Shown piece by piece: positions 1-12,008 of a stretch of 64,000 nucleotides of DNA. The first letter of the stretch is position 1; every line of letters starts with the position of its first letter. The notes below the pieces were generated by a model. The model ran no database searches. It saw only the letters and a list, made by a program, of their open reading frames with translations, and was not told the origin of the DNA. The stretch comes from Diprion similis (taxonomy: Eukaryota; Arthropoda; Insecta; Hymenoptera; Diprionidae), in the NCBI RefSeq assembly GCF_021155765.1, contig NC_060108.1, forward strand, positions 22,159,025 to 22,223,024. The letters are read 5' to 3'. The translations under genes were made by a program, and so were the position numbers.

Positions 1-1738
1 CAACGAGCCGTCGACGAGGAAGCAGCACGTCAACGTAACGCCTCGGCGATTCGTGCGAATGGTCGCCTCTCCTTCACGGCCTACCCACGTTACGACGCCG
101 TAAGATCAATCCTAAGTCTCGTCATCCATTATGAAGTAAAATTCGAAGGATAGTTCAATCGTGACGTGAAGACTTTGTTTTTTTCAGATCGTTAATTTTT
201 TGAGGCAAATAGCCTCTGACCGCAGTGACATCGCGACTCTCCTAAGCCTTGGCTACTCGGGAGAGGGTCGGATAATCTACGGTTTGAAAATTTCCTCCGG
301 AGGAACGAACAAGCCGGCCGTCCTTGTCGAAGGCGCTCTTCACTCTCGCGAATGGATCACAGTTTCCAGTGTTACATATTTCATCAACGAGTTCATAGAG
401 AATGCCAACAACACTGACTTGTTCCAAAGTGTCGACTGGTACTTCATCCCCGTGCTGAACCCCGATGGTTACGAATTCACTCACACCAGTGTAAGTGGAT
501 TCTCAAATTTGGATTTGCTGTGTTACTATGGCCTGATTTCGATTGCCGTGATTTCAGTATCGCCTCTGGAGAAAAACACGGAAAGTTAATCCAGGGAGTA
601 GCTGCCGTGGCATCGACGGTAATAGAAATTTCGGTCACTACTGGATGGGTAAGATTCTAGCTGTTCGGCAATAATGAATAAAATCTACTACAACGCACGT
701 TCGTGAAGTTGGCAACGCTTGTATCACGACTGACAATGTGAAACGATTTCGTTGCAGAGATTGGCGCATCCCAAAATCCGTGCGACGATACATACGCTGG
801 ACCAGAAGCCTTCTCCGAGGTAGAAACCCAAGTTCTTCGCGATTTCGTTTTAGCCAATGCTGACACGATAAAGCTGTACCTATCCTACCATTCCTACGGC
901 AACGTGAGTACTCGCACAGGAATAGAAATTGATTTTGAAAATTACAAGGCATTGAAATCTAAAAATTCTTCGACGTATTCATACGTATATCAAAAGTGAA
1001 TTAAATCTTTGGTTTATTTTTCCCCAGTATTTCCTTTATCCTTGGGGATACACTACAGATCTTCCCGACAACGATCAAGAACTGGTAATTTCCTTGACTT
1101 TGATCTGTCAATGATTAGCAAACTATTTCTAACATTTTTAACTTTGGTTCTGCTTTTCTCAGCGTGACTTAGCCCAAGCCGCCGACGACGCGCAAGCTAC
1201 CGTACGTGGAACACGTTATACCATCGGTTCAATCGCCACTGCTTTATGTACGTACAAATAAACCGATTTTGATATCTACGAGTCCTCAATGCTTGAAGAG
1301 CCGAAATATTTCTATCAAAATTGATCTTCCATAACCAAACAAAAATTTCTGAATCCGCAAACGATGTTTTAATGCATCACAGTTCTCGGATAAATATTTC
1401 CATTAATAATGTGTACGTATACACACGTGGTGCGAGGACGGTAAATCGATAATATCGATCAACTCGTTGTATAGATATAAATTATCGTGTGTCTATCTTA
1501 CTTTGTATTAAACATGTGTTACTTCACGATGATTTTAGATTATGCTGCTGGTGGCAGCAGCGACTGGGTGAAGGCCGGCGGTGGTGTCGAACTGTCCTAC
1601 ACCGTTGAATTACAAGGTGGAGGATTATTCGGCTTCGATATCCCCGCTTCCGAGATCATCCCCGTGGGCCAGGAAACTTTCCTTGGTCTCCGGGCCTTCG
1701 GCGAATACATTGCGTCGAAATATGGTTCAGCGAAGTGA
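1..1738 (+). CDS. Zinc carboxypeptidase (M14), tandem copy 1, 5' end outside window
   Basis: Secreted zinc metallo-exopeptidase of the M14 carboxypeptidase A/B family; it removes single C-terminal residues. Exons read as 1-99 (propeptide end), 188-490, 558-648, 758-903, 1028-1084, 1163-1247 and 1539-1738 (TGA), all with GT-AG introns and consistent phase. Visible catalytic set: zinc ligands H and E in HSREW, third zinc ligand in the HSYGN motif, substrate-binding arginines in YRLWRK and GNRNF, the late tyrosine of the Y248 type, and the glutamate of YTVEL (E270 type). HSREW replaces the usual HAREW. The specificity position (bovine 255) reads Ser in AGGSSDW, whereas the neighbouring copies have Asp. 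The signal peptide and propeptide start lie before base 1, so the gene is cut by the window, not broken. No stop or frameshift is seen; the enzyme should be active. Confidence 0.93.
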
Positions 1739-2334
1739 TCATTAATATGTCATTGATAGAAACTACCTCAATTTAAATCGGAGACATTGAAGATGTTTGA
1801 TTTCAGGTAGCTATTGTAAGCGACAAAAAAATTACAGGACTAGATATGATTTTGAAACGTTAGAGTGAGAGTATCGTTTTAACATGAGAATAAACTTTCG
1901 ACCGTGTTAACCGAGTAAGACGTGCGCAAAGTAATTATGTCCGACAATTAATTTTTAAGAGATGAGATAAAGGGTCGACTGAGTTTTTTTTGTAAATATA
2001 AATAACAATTTCTGGCACCTATGTGAATGTCGTCAAGTTAACATTAAGGAACGGCAGGCAAAATTGTATAATGTATTAAATATATTTTAATAATTACACC
2101 GCGTTTATATCACACATAAGTGTATGTAATTTAATCTCTGAACAGTTAAATAATTCAATTATCACAAGTAGTCGAAAGTCCGCTTTGCTCTCGAAACTGA
2201 TTAAGCCAGACGTATAATTTTTCGTCGATATTAATCGGCCAATAATCATGCCATTGGGCTTAAATTGGATAAGATGAAATGCTGAGATTTATCACGTGAC
2301 ACGTAGATCAAAACGATAATTTATTGATCGCGAC
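1739..2334. other. Intergenic spacer between carboxypeptidase copies 1 and 2
   Basis: This is AT-rich DNA without a coding frame of note. An AATAAA at 1889-1894, about 150 bases after the copy 1 stop, is the likely polyadenylation signal. The last 100 bases hold the regulatory sites of copy 2. Confidence 0.6.
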
Positions 2335-2343
2335 TATATAATA
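2268..2343 (+). promoter_or_regulatory. Core promoter of carboxypeptidase copy 2 with GATA motifs and E-box
   Basis: TATATAATA lies at 2335-2343, about 40 bases before the start codon at 2383, which implies a very short 5' leader. Upstream are a GATAA at about 2269, a CACGTG E-box at 2293-2298 next to a reversed GATA (TTATC), and GATAA-type sites at about 2314. GATA factors are known drivers of insect midgut digestive genes; their use here is inference. Confidence 0.5.
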
Positions 2344-2382
2344 GTTGTCGCGATAATTTGTTCGAAGTAACACTTCAGCAAG

Positions 2383-4628
2383 ATGCGGTTGCTCTTCGTA
2401 CTCCTGGTAGCTGGCTCAGCTTTCGGTTTTTCCAACGCGGAAGACCTTCCCTCACTCGAAGGGTACGTAGCTAAGTATTCTTCTCTATTTTTTCATTCTC
2501 TCTTTCTCCCCTTCACTTCAACCACACGTATATGTCTGTAACTTTGAAAAGTCGATTTTTTCTCACGACGAAATCATTGCACGAGTATACCGCTAGAGTA
2601 TAAGAATCATCGTTTTGACACCCTCTGATTTTGTTTCGCATCAGAGCCAAGGTCTACCGACTGATACCAGACACGGATGAGAAACTATCAGCAGTCCTCG
2701 CTCACCATGGTAAGGAAGGATATGACATCTTGAGGCGTGGTCACGTTCTTGGTGACGAGATAAGAATACTGGTGACCGCCGACTACGTCGAGGCTTTCGA
2801 AACCGAATTGACGGAGTATGAAATCGACAATGTGATCGAAATTGAAAACGCCCAGGAAGTTATCGACGAAGAGAAAACACGCCAGAGTGTAGGCCCGTCC
2901 ATTACTCACGTGAATGGCCGGATTTCGTTCGAAGCTTATCCGCGTTATGACGCCGTAAGATTCCTCACTTATAGAATTATATGTACAGAAAGTAAAATTT
3001 CTAATCAACTAACCAGTTGTTTTTGAAAAATACTCAACAAGTCTGAGCAATCAGTGCAGTGCTGATAACAGAAACGACCACAGGATCAACGCAACGAATT
3101 CGCAATTCAGCGAAATATTATACCTACTGGAACCGCAATTAAAAGTATCGCTTTTCTTACAGGTCCTTGAATACCTCCAAGAACTTGCTACCAACTACAG
3201 CAGTATTGCTACCGTAGTGAACATCGGTACCTCTTATGAAGGCCGCCCCATTAGTGGTTTGAAAATATCCTCCGGCGGTACAGGCAAACCCGCAATTCTA
3301 ATCGATTCTGCAATGCACGCCCGTGAATGGATCGCCCCTACATCGGCTCTTTACGCTATCAACCAATTGGTAGAAAATAGCGAAAACTCCGATCTCTACG
3401 CGAGCGTCGACTGGTACATATTCCCGGTCGCGAACCCTGACGGTTACGAATTCACCCACACCAACGTAAGTTTTCGCACGCACTACTCTTACTTGCTCTT
3501 TGTGCAAAAAATTTTTGCACGAATTGTCATTGATTACAGTACCGTCTGTGGAGAAAGACCCGCAGCATCAATACCGGCAGTTCCTGTCGCGGTGTTGACC
3601 CTAACCGTAACTTCGGATACTACTGGATGTGTAAGGATTATCATTCGGTGAAACTAGAGCTTTCCTTCGATCGTACTATTTACTGACTATTTAAATTTCA
3701 GTGAACGGTGCTTCCGACCTTCCGTGCAGTGACATCTACGCCGGGACCGAAGCCTTCTCAGAGGTTGAAACACAGGCTCTGCGAGACTTTGTCCTGGCCA
3801 ACAACGAAACCATCAAATTATACCTGGCCGTGCATTCGTACGGAAACGTAAGAAATCATTGCTAGTATCTGAAGCCAAAGTACTATATCAATGGAGTGCA
3901 AAGACAAAGCCTCACTTGCTTTCTTCCTTACAGTACTTCCTTTATCCGTGGGGATACACTGCAGATTTACCCGACAACGAGGAGGAGTTGGTGAGTACTT
4001 ATTTAGAATTTTCCTTCGCCTCAACTGTTCCAACGACAAAATTCTATGAGCCATTCTAACAAACACGATGCTTTCCTTTCGCAGAGAACTTTGGCCGAAG
4101 CTGCGGACGACGCACTTTCCACTTTGCGTGGAACGCGCTATACCATCGGAACCTCGACAAACGTTCTATGTACGTACTATGTCGAGCTTTTATCGATCAA
4201 GGACGAGCTGTTAAAATGCGGCGTATATTTATAAGGATCTCGAACAAATCATATATCATTGATTGAGCAAATTTTATCTTTAGATCTTAAGAGATAATTG
4301 AACCTTCGGGATTTACGGGAATCGTTTAATTAGTGCAATCGCATTAAAAAGCAGTAACGATCGAATCGCCTAGCCGATAACTCGGTATCTTGAATGGATA
4401 ATCAGTAATGCATTATCGAAAATTTTAGATGAAGCAGCCGGTGGAAGTGACGACTGGGTGAAGGGTGTCGGTGGCGTCGAACTTTCTTACACTCCAGAAT
4501 TGACGGGTGGCGGTATTTTCGGCTTTGACCCTCCCGTATCTGAAATTCTACCCATTGGCCAGGAATTTTTCTTGGCCACTCGCGTTTTCGGCGAATATAT
4601 CGCAGAGAAATTCGGTTCATCAAAGTGA
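2383..4628 (+). CDS. Zinc carboxypeptidase (M14, CPB-like), tandem copy 2, complete
   Basis: Secreted digestive-type procarboxypeptidase of 423 residues. Exons: 2383-2462, 2645-2954, 3163-3465, 3540-3630, 3702-3847, 3934-3990, 4085-4169, 4429-4628. The first exon encodes a hydrophobic signal peptide ([19 protein letters not shown]) and ends in phase 2. Exon 2 is the inhibitory activation propeptide (residues about 27-125). The catalytic domain follows: HAREW (zinc His and Glu), VNPDGYEF region, YRLWRK and DPNRNF arginines, HSYGN zinc His, a Y248-type Tyr, AGGSDDW with Asp at the 255-type pocket position, and the E270-type Glu in YTPEL. Asp at that position is the family hallmark for B-type specificity, cutting after C-terminal Lys or Arg. 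The start was chosen because it opens the signal peptide just downstream of a TATA box. AATAAA at 4954-4959 may end the transcript. Confidence 0.95.
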
Positions 4629-6140
4629 TTACTTAAAAACTCTATACGAATTGTTGATAACGTTTTTATGAAAATATAGTCTCGAATGAGATGAATGTAG
4701 CAATGAAATTAAAATAACTTCATAACCAATCAACGATCAATATTTCTTCATGATATGAAGCCTGCCCCTTCCTGTTCTTATTCTTAAATAGCTCATAATT
4801 ACGAGACAAGTTATGTTACTTTTAAGTAATGCATTGAAATTCTTACAACTTCAAAGACTCGTCCAATTTTCTTTAAAGAAACTGTAGATATTGTGTGTAA
4901 CTTTAATTTAAAGATTGTTTTTATAAAGGTCTTCAGGTACCTACTATTTGTTTAATAAAAAGACCGTGCAATTAATATGATTACTTACTTATTCAAAGTA
5001 CCTACTTTTTAAGTAAAAATACAAATTAAAAGTTTTCTAGGAAGATACTCAAAGTTTAATTCAGTTGGTTTTGTTAGAAAAGTGTGTAAGGAATATAAAT
5101 TTTAATTGAAACAAGATCGAATAATTGCTAAACGTAGATGATTATAAATGAGCTTAATTTTATTTTGCATTTAATTAACAACTGTATGATGTTTTTCAAC
5201 TTCTAAAAATTTCTTGAAAATTCGAAACTTCCCGGAAATTCCTGGGGAAGAATCCTCGAGTCCCGAGAAAAAAAATAAATCGCAAAGCCAGAAACCCTAA
5301 TTCAGTATACCAATCTGAACAATCTATCGTTTCAGATTTTCGATATCTCATTTTTCCTTAAACGTTAAAAATCGGTCAGAATGAAATTCGTTTTTCATTT
5401 TATGCGGGCCCTAGCTTATGATATTTGGTTGATTGAAGATTATTTATTAAAGAATTCGAATTGCTTTAGCGGCCATTACTTTTCACAGGTACATTTGTAG
5501 GATGGGTCCCCCTTAAGAAATCTTATTTCTTCGAATTAATACCACTTGACCGATTTCATACATACGATTTCATTCATTGTTAAAGAGTTGTGGAAACTCA
5601 GGCAGATTACTGATAGCGATCGGATGTTGACCATCTTATGTCTCTCGCAACGTTTCTTTCACGCTTTTACGATATACGTATATCGGCAGTGATATAAATT
5701 TTGTAATTACCTTATCGGCACGATAAGTTATATTATAGGTCATTGTATTGCAACTATAATATTTCCCATCTTTGATGCAACACTCTCATAAAAAAGATAC
5801 ACACAGAATTTCATCACAAAATAAAAATAAAGAGAATCCGATGAGCCAAGCGCACGATTACTGTCAATTAGGTACAAAGTACTTCAGTTCAACTAACTAT
5901 GCTGCGACAAATTTTCAACATATAATTTCACGTCGAAATGATGCGTTATGACGTATTTCATAGCATCCAGGTGTTAAAAACAATCACGGACGTGACTTGC
6001 ACCCCGAATGTTTGCGATGAAGATTATTCAGAGTTACCCCGATATCGGTTTCCTTTTTTCTGGAGATACTAATCTCTCAACGACACAGTCTAGTACAGAT
6101 AAGCTGCCATTCGTGGAGATCGAAAAACGATAGCACCGAG
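4629..6140. other. Intergenic spacer between copies 2 and 3
   Basis: About 1.5 kb of AT-rich sequence with no supportable gene. Around 5215-5270 there is a short stretch rich in CCCGG/CCTGGGG/CTCGAG words resembling a worn repeat, not identified. The distal half contains the GATA palindrome and TATA box assigned to copy 3. Confidence 0.55.
5711..5727. promoter_or_regulatory. Palindromic double GATA site upstream of copy 3
   Basis: CTTATCG and CGATAAG are arranged as a perfect inverted repeat around a three-base spacer, about 415 bases upstream of the copy 3 TATA box. Paired inverted GATA sites are typical binding sites for two-zinc-finger GATA factors. A role as a gut enhancer element is inferred. 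Confidence 0.4.
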
Positions 6141-6147
6141 TATATAA
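6141..6147 (+). promoter_or_regulatory. TATA box of carboxypeptidase copy 3
   Basis: TATATAA sits 40 bases before the ATG at 6187, at the same spacing as in copy 2, and is followed by similar leader sequence ending in AGCAAG before the start codon (CAGCAAG in both copies). Confidence 0.6.
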
Positions 6148-6186
6148 CAATGTGTGAAAATTCGTGCAGAGCCAGACACCAGCAAG

Positions 6187-8318
6187 ATGCATCTGCTGTT
6201 TCTACTCCTCGCTATCGGCACGGCCGTGGCCGTCCCTGTGGAGGAACAGGTTCCCTCTTTGGAAGGGTACGTAGATTCTTTGTTCTTATAAACGTACAAA
6301 CCAGTGATGAATTCACCTGGAAAATAAGAGTATTTGCACTTTGTCCAAACTATTAAAATTTCCTTTGCAGAGCCAAGGTCTACCGCTTGATCGCAGATAC
6401 GGATGAAAAACTATCGTCAGTCCTTGCTTACGATGGTCAAGACGGATACGACATCCTGAAGGCTGGTCACACTCTTGGAGACGAGATCCATTTACTGGTA
6501 ACCGCCGACAACGTCGAGGCTTTCGAATCCGTCTTAGATGAAAATGAAATCGACAACGTGGTTATGACTGAAGATGTTCAGGCTGCCGTCGAGGCGGAAG
6601 CGACTCGTCAAAGCACTGCATCAAATGCTCGTTTAGACGGCCGTATTTCGTTCGAGGCTTACCACCGTTATGACGTGGTAAGATTTTGAAGTGTATAAAA
6701 GCAGCTGATACTAAATTCCACGTGGCTTAGCTTAAATAAGTTTACCATTATCAAGTTACTACTGTCGTTGTCAAAACTGGTGAAGAATTTTCATAACTGC
6801 GTGTAAATAATTAAATTAATGAATATTGATGTTCCTGCAGATAGTTAAGTATTTGGAAGATCTCGCGGAGAACTACAGTGATTTCGCCAGTCTTATAGAA
6901 ATCGGTGAATCTTTCGAAGGACGCACCATCTACGGCCTGAAAATATCATCGGGTGGTACCGGCAAACCTGCAATTTTGATCGACGCTGGAATTCATGCGC
7001 GTGAATGGATTGCACCAGCGACAGTAATTTACATCATCAGCCAGCTGGTCGAGGAAACCACTAACTCTCATCTCTTCGAGAACGTCGACTGGTACATAAT
7101 CCCAGTCCTGAACCCCGACGGTTACGAATACACTCACACGACCGTAAGTTTGGGGTTAAAAATTTCAGACCCATTTTCAATATGGTAAATTCTGCATTCT
7201 CGTTTCCAGTACCGTCTGTGGAGGAAGACGCGCAGCACCAGAACCGGAAACCTTTGCAGAGGTGTCGACCCCAACCGTAATTTCGAATACTACTGGATGT
7301 GTAAGAATAACCTCAGCCAATGAAAATGGGATATTTCCTCAAGTTGTGGCTGAACAATGAGTTAATAAATATCGATATGCTTGTTTTCAGTGACCGGTGC
7401 TTCCTCCGCTTCATGCAGCGAGACTTACGCTGGACCCGAAGCATTCTCCGAATTGGAAACCCAAGCTCTTCGCGACTTTGTCCTGGCCAACAATGAAACT
7501 ATCAAGTTATATCTAACCTTCCACTCGTACGGAAACGTAAGAATTACCTACACCCGAATATATTAGCCCGGTTGTTAGATAAGATGCTGAACGAGAGCAA
7601 AGCATCGCTATAATTGCTGTTTTTCCTACAGTATTTCCTCTACCCGTGGGGATACACCTCGGAACTGCCCGATAACGAGGAGGAGTTGGTAAGTTCGCCT
7701 CGATTTTAATTCGTTCAAAGTATTTCCACGAGAAAGTATTGCCGACAAATGTTTCTAACAAATTCGATGCGCTTAATTCCTTTGCAGAGGACTCTCGCTG
7801 AGGCCGCTGATGAGGCTCTCTCCACCGTCCGTGGAACTCGCTACACCATTGGAACTTCCACCAACGTATTGTGTAGGGGAAAATTTTTCGATATCAACAC
7901 ATTAACAAGCTAATCTCAATAAGAGATAACGAAAAAGCTTAAAATCTCTTAATAAAATCCAATTTTTATCGATGTGTGAATGGCTGGAAAGTTGTCTGAA
8001 CTATTAAGTAGCGAATAATTCAATCTTTCTACAATGTCGAAAACGTCAAGAGAAAAACTTTGAGGCAATACAACCGTGATTAGGTAATATAATCAGTATT
8101 TTAAACAGTGTGAACATTTGAATGTCCCAGATGCTGCTGCCGGCGGAAGTGACGACTGGGTGAAAGGTGTTGGTGGTGTCGAACTGGCCTATACCTTAGA
8201 ATTACCGGGCGGTGGAAGTTATGGGTTCGATCTTCCAGCATCCGACATCGGAGTCGTTGGTCAAGAGACCTTTTTGGCTATACGTGTCTTCTTGAAATAC
8301 ATAGATGACAATTTCTAA
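6187..8318 (+). CDS. Zinc carboxypeptidase (M14, CPB-like), tandem copy 3, complete
   Basis: Secreted procarboxypeptidase of 418 residues with the same architecture as copy 2. Exons: 6187-6266, 6371-6677, 6841-7143, 7210-7300, 7391-7536, 7632-7688, 7788-7872, 8131-8318 (TAA). Signal peptide MHLLFLLLAIGTAVAVP; propeptide residues about 27-125. Active-site motifs are all present: HAREW, YRLWRK, DPNRNF, HSYGN, the Y248-type Tyr, AGGSDDW with Asp at the basic-specificity position, and YTLEL carrying the catalytic Glu. Internal exons of 303, 91, 146, 57 and 85 bases match copies 1 and 2 exactly, so the three copies come from recent tandem duplication of one template. The last exon is 188 rather than 200 bases because the C-terminus is shorter. 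AATAAA at 8532-8537 could end the transcript. Confidence 0.95.
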
Positions 8319-8945
8319 GCTCCAAGTAATAACACAACGCACAAATAGGATCCTTCGTGGTCAAAAGACGTTGAAGATCTCAACATACAGTCGACCTCCA
8401 GACTGAATGTTCTCCATAAAATGACGGTGGCCCCGTAAAAGATAAACGATAAATTTCATCTCGTATACGAGCGCGTGCCAAAGCAGAATAAGTTGTTAGC
8501 TTCTGGCGCTACAGAATATTTTGTACGACACAATAAAAATATTCCTGCTCTCAAACCATACCTAATTCTTCCTCTCCAATTGCTTGGAAACCGTACAAAC
8601 AATCAATCCGATGGCTCTATGCAGCAACAACTACTTATGTGGGTACTCACTTGGGAGTGAATTATACAGACCATTTAAATAGCTGTCGAACATAGGTGGA
8701 CTTTTTCATTACAGGTATAACAAATCGAGTTCGTTCACAATCGTCGTAGTTGCTTCTTGACGATTATCGTTCTATATCGGCAAGGTGGCCAAGGTAAATA
8801 GATGACGATAACGGTTCATGTCAGTAAGCAGCGTTTCTCGCACGACTAGAATTCGTAATTGAAAGACGCATTAAAATCGAACATTTTTCCGAGGTCATGA
8901 CAATGCTGCAGTCGAATTACATCAGCGTCTCTGCATCAGTGTGAA
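8319..8945. other. Intergenic spacer between copies 3 and 4
   Basis: It contains the likely copy 3 poly(A) signal (8532-8537) and a GATAA at about 8813. I see no clear TATA box before copy 4, unlike copies 2 and 3. Confidence 0.5.
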
Positions 8946-11900
8946 ATGATGCCCCGACAGCAGGAGAAGCCCCAGAAAATACTTCAAGCAGCATTACTTT
9001 GTTTAAATCTCTTTCTCCCATTTAATCATGCCATCTATTACAATGGGTAAGTAAAATTTTGTTTACTGAATTTTCCGAATTTGGCAACGAATCACCGAAA
9101 TACAAAAAAAAAAAAAACTAGAATCCGGACTACAATTGAAATATTTTTTTCACACGTTACGTTCACCAAGATGAGTTTTTTTACGAACAAAATAACAAGG
9201 TCAGTAAAATGATAACATGAATGCGAATTAGTTATCTTGTCGGATGATCAGTGGTTGTTTATTGCTTTAATTATCTATGTTTCTTTTTTTCTTTCTCTCT
9301 TTTTTTATCGGTCCAACGGAAGTAGATATAAAGACTTTGATTAATTATTTAGATAAAAATGATACGCATAGAGTTTCCTTCGTGAACAACTCCGCATATA
9401 ATCCATTTCATTGTATCAACAATTCAAAAATTATGGTAATATATGGGCAGTGAATGTGAAAGTATTTTATGTAACGTAATATATATTCACATACTTGACG
9501 GTCTAACCAATATTCCTGTGTAAGGAAATGTTCTGCACATGGATCGCTAATTTTTTTACAAATAATTTTCGAAACGATAAATTAGAGAAAGTTCACAATT
9601 TTCTATGATAATATTCACGAAAATTTACAGTTTTAACGAATGACCCGTTTTTTCGCATATGAAAAACATGACCATGTAATACATCCACGCCTCCAGAATT
9701 AATTAATGATTTAAAACGAACCCTCATCCTACTTTAAACCGTTCTTCTTCCACATACTACTCATTGTCAGCGAAGTTCAAGTGACGAATAGAAGTACGTT
9801 CACAGCTACACGGTGTATCAGTTGTCCCCAAACACATCAGAGAAAATTGCGGTTTTGAGAAGCTTGCAAAGCGTATCGGGATATGACTTTTGGAAAGAGC
9901 CTCGGCGCAACACCAGCCACTTGATGGTGGCACCGGAGCAACGGTCCAAATTCGAAAAACAGATGGCTGCAGCGCATATTCAAACAACCGTTAGTCTTTA
10001 TTGAATTGATTGTTAGTGCAAGAATCGTAAAATTGAATAAATTGTCTAAACACCGCCCAATATGCCAAAGTACATACAGGACTAAAAAATATTGCAAATC
10101 TGTTTCGCACACGACACAATAACCTGAGTTTAATTTCAAGATCGCCATAAATAACGTCGCAGAGCATCTGCGAGAAAATGCAACAACTCGCTATCATCAA
10201 GAGGAAAAATCTACCGAAAATAACCGACGTATGTTTCTTCTACCTTTGGAAAATCGGAAAAACTTTTCATTCGATCGATATTTAAGTTGCTATGAAATGG
10301 TCAAATTGATCGAAAGCTTGGTGGATAGAGAATATGTAGCGAAAATCGTCACGATAGGGACAACCTATCAAGGGCGGAAAATTTTCGCCGTCAAACTATC
10401 GACTTCTGACCGTTATCCGGTGAGTAAAGGTGGGAACAACTATCGGTCCGGAGCTGATTATAGTCAGAGAAAATTAAAGACTTTGTTATATCGTCCCGTT
10501 ATATATATATATGATACAACAGGTAGTCGTGATAGACGGAGGAATTCACGCTCGCGAATGGGTCTCACCGTTGTCCGTTCTCTACATACTACGGAAGCTC
10601 ATCGATGACAAGGAAGTGCTTCAAAAGTTGACCTTTTATATAGTCCCTGTCATTAATCCCGATGGCTATGAGTATTCTATGCGGAAAGACCGCTATTGGA
10701 GAAAGACAATGTCCAAGCATTCCGGTACCAAGTGTCGAGGAGTTGACGGAAACAGGAACTTTGATTCTCATTGGAACGGTAGGATTGCTAGTAAAGGAAT
10801 GTCTCATCCACTGTAAACATTCTCCATATATATATACAGTGTGTACGGAATTAAGCATTAGAATTATTGTTTAGAACAACGTCTGATTAACTTTTGAAGA
10901 ATAAATGTTGACGCCTTTGTTGACTATTAGTATTTTATTTGCACGTTAATTGCTCTTTCGAAAATTGTGAGGAAACAGATCATGTTCGGTACAGCAATTG
11001 GTACACCACAGATAACAGTAACCGTGAATCTTAAATTTTTAACCAAATGAACGGAGGACAAAATAATGAAACCCAGTATCTCTGGCACACAATCTGCTTA
11101 CACTGTGTAACCAAGTTTACAACTCTATAAATGATGCGATAATTCGAACATATTTCAAGAATCCGGAAGCGAAGGTGACCCTTGTTCGCAGATGTACTCT
11201 GGACCGGAACCATTTTCCGAAGCCGAAACTCGGGCTCTACGAGATCTAATAATTAGAGTGAAGCCTCTCATGTACCTCACGTTTCACAGCTACGGAGGCG
11301 TGAGTATCCTTGTCAATACTTAATAGTTTCTCGGTTCCTCGATGAAAAATTCTTCAATCGTTGGAGAAAAAGATTTTCTCCCCTCCAAGATAAATTGTAG
11401 AATAAAATTGGATAGTAAAAACCCGTCCATTTAAATGCGAGCGTGGTTCCAGCGATAATAATTATAATAATTATCATCTCATATTGTTACGCTTATCAAT
11501 CCAAGTCTTTTTCAGCTAATCCTTTACCCCTGGGGCTACGGTCCTGATCTACCAGACAATTGGCAGGAATTGGTAAGGATCGATACGTTTAACTATGAAA
11601 TGATGTATCGATCGATTAATCAAGTGTACTTTAACGCATTATGGCAATAATTTCTTTCAAGCATAAATTAGGGAAGAAAGCATCCGATGAGGTGAAAAGG
11701 CTTTTCAACACGGAGTACGAGGTTGGCACCTCAACGAACTTATTGTGTAAGATAATTGAAAACTAAAAGAACGGAAATTTGATTCCAAATAACCAAAATA
11801 ACTCGAACTTTATGCTACAGATCCGGCATCCGGTGGCAGCGACGACTGGTCTATGGAAAAAGCTGGAGTAGAATTTGTTTATTGCATAGAACTAGAAGAT

Positions 11901-12008
11901 TTTGGATCACTATTTGACCCACCGCCGCATAAACTAACGGAGATCGTTCAACACGCTTATACGCTGGTACAAGTTTTCATAAACCATGTGCTAGATATCA
12001 ACGTATAA
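8946..12008 (+). CDS. Zinc carboxypeptidase (M14, CPB-like), divergent tandem copy 4
   Basis: Predicted secreted carboxypeptidase of 429 residues. Exons: 8946-9046, 9806-9989, 10141-10419, 10523-10778, 11160-11299, 11516-11572, 11662-11746, 11821-12008. Exon 1 encodes a hydrophobic leader (core AALLCLNLFLPFNHA) and ends GG|GT in phase 2 as in the other copies. Exon 2 resumes at GYTVYQLSP, which aligns with GAKVYRLIP of copy 2; that fixes the acceptor at 9806. Catalytic residues are kept: HAREW, YWRKT, GNRNF, HSYGG, the Y248-type Tyr, SGGSDDW with Asp at the specificity position, and the Glu in CIELED. Odd points: one intron lies inside the propeptide and one inside the first catalytic block, while two introns of copies 1-3 are absent. 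Sequence divergence is high but no disabling change is seen. Exon 1 is the least certain part. Confidence 0.87.

Noticed and set aside
9792-9805. Alternative acceptor for copy 4 exon 2 at 9792 or 9795
   Set aside because: Both would shift the frame relative to the phase-2 donor of exon 1; the acceptor at 9806 keeps phase and aligns with the other copies.
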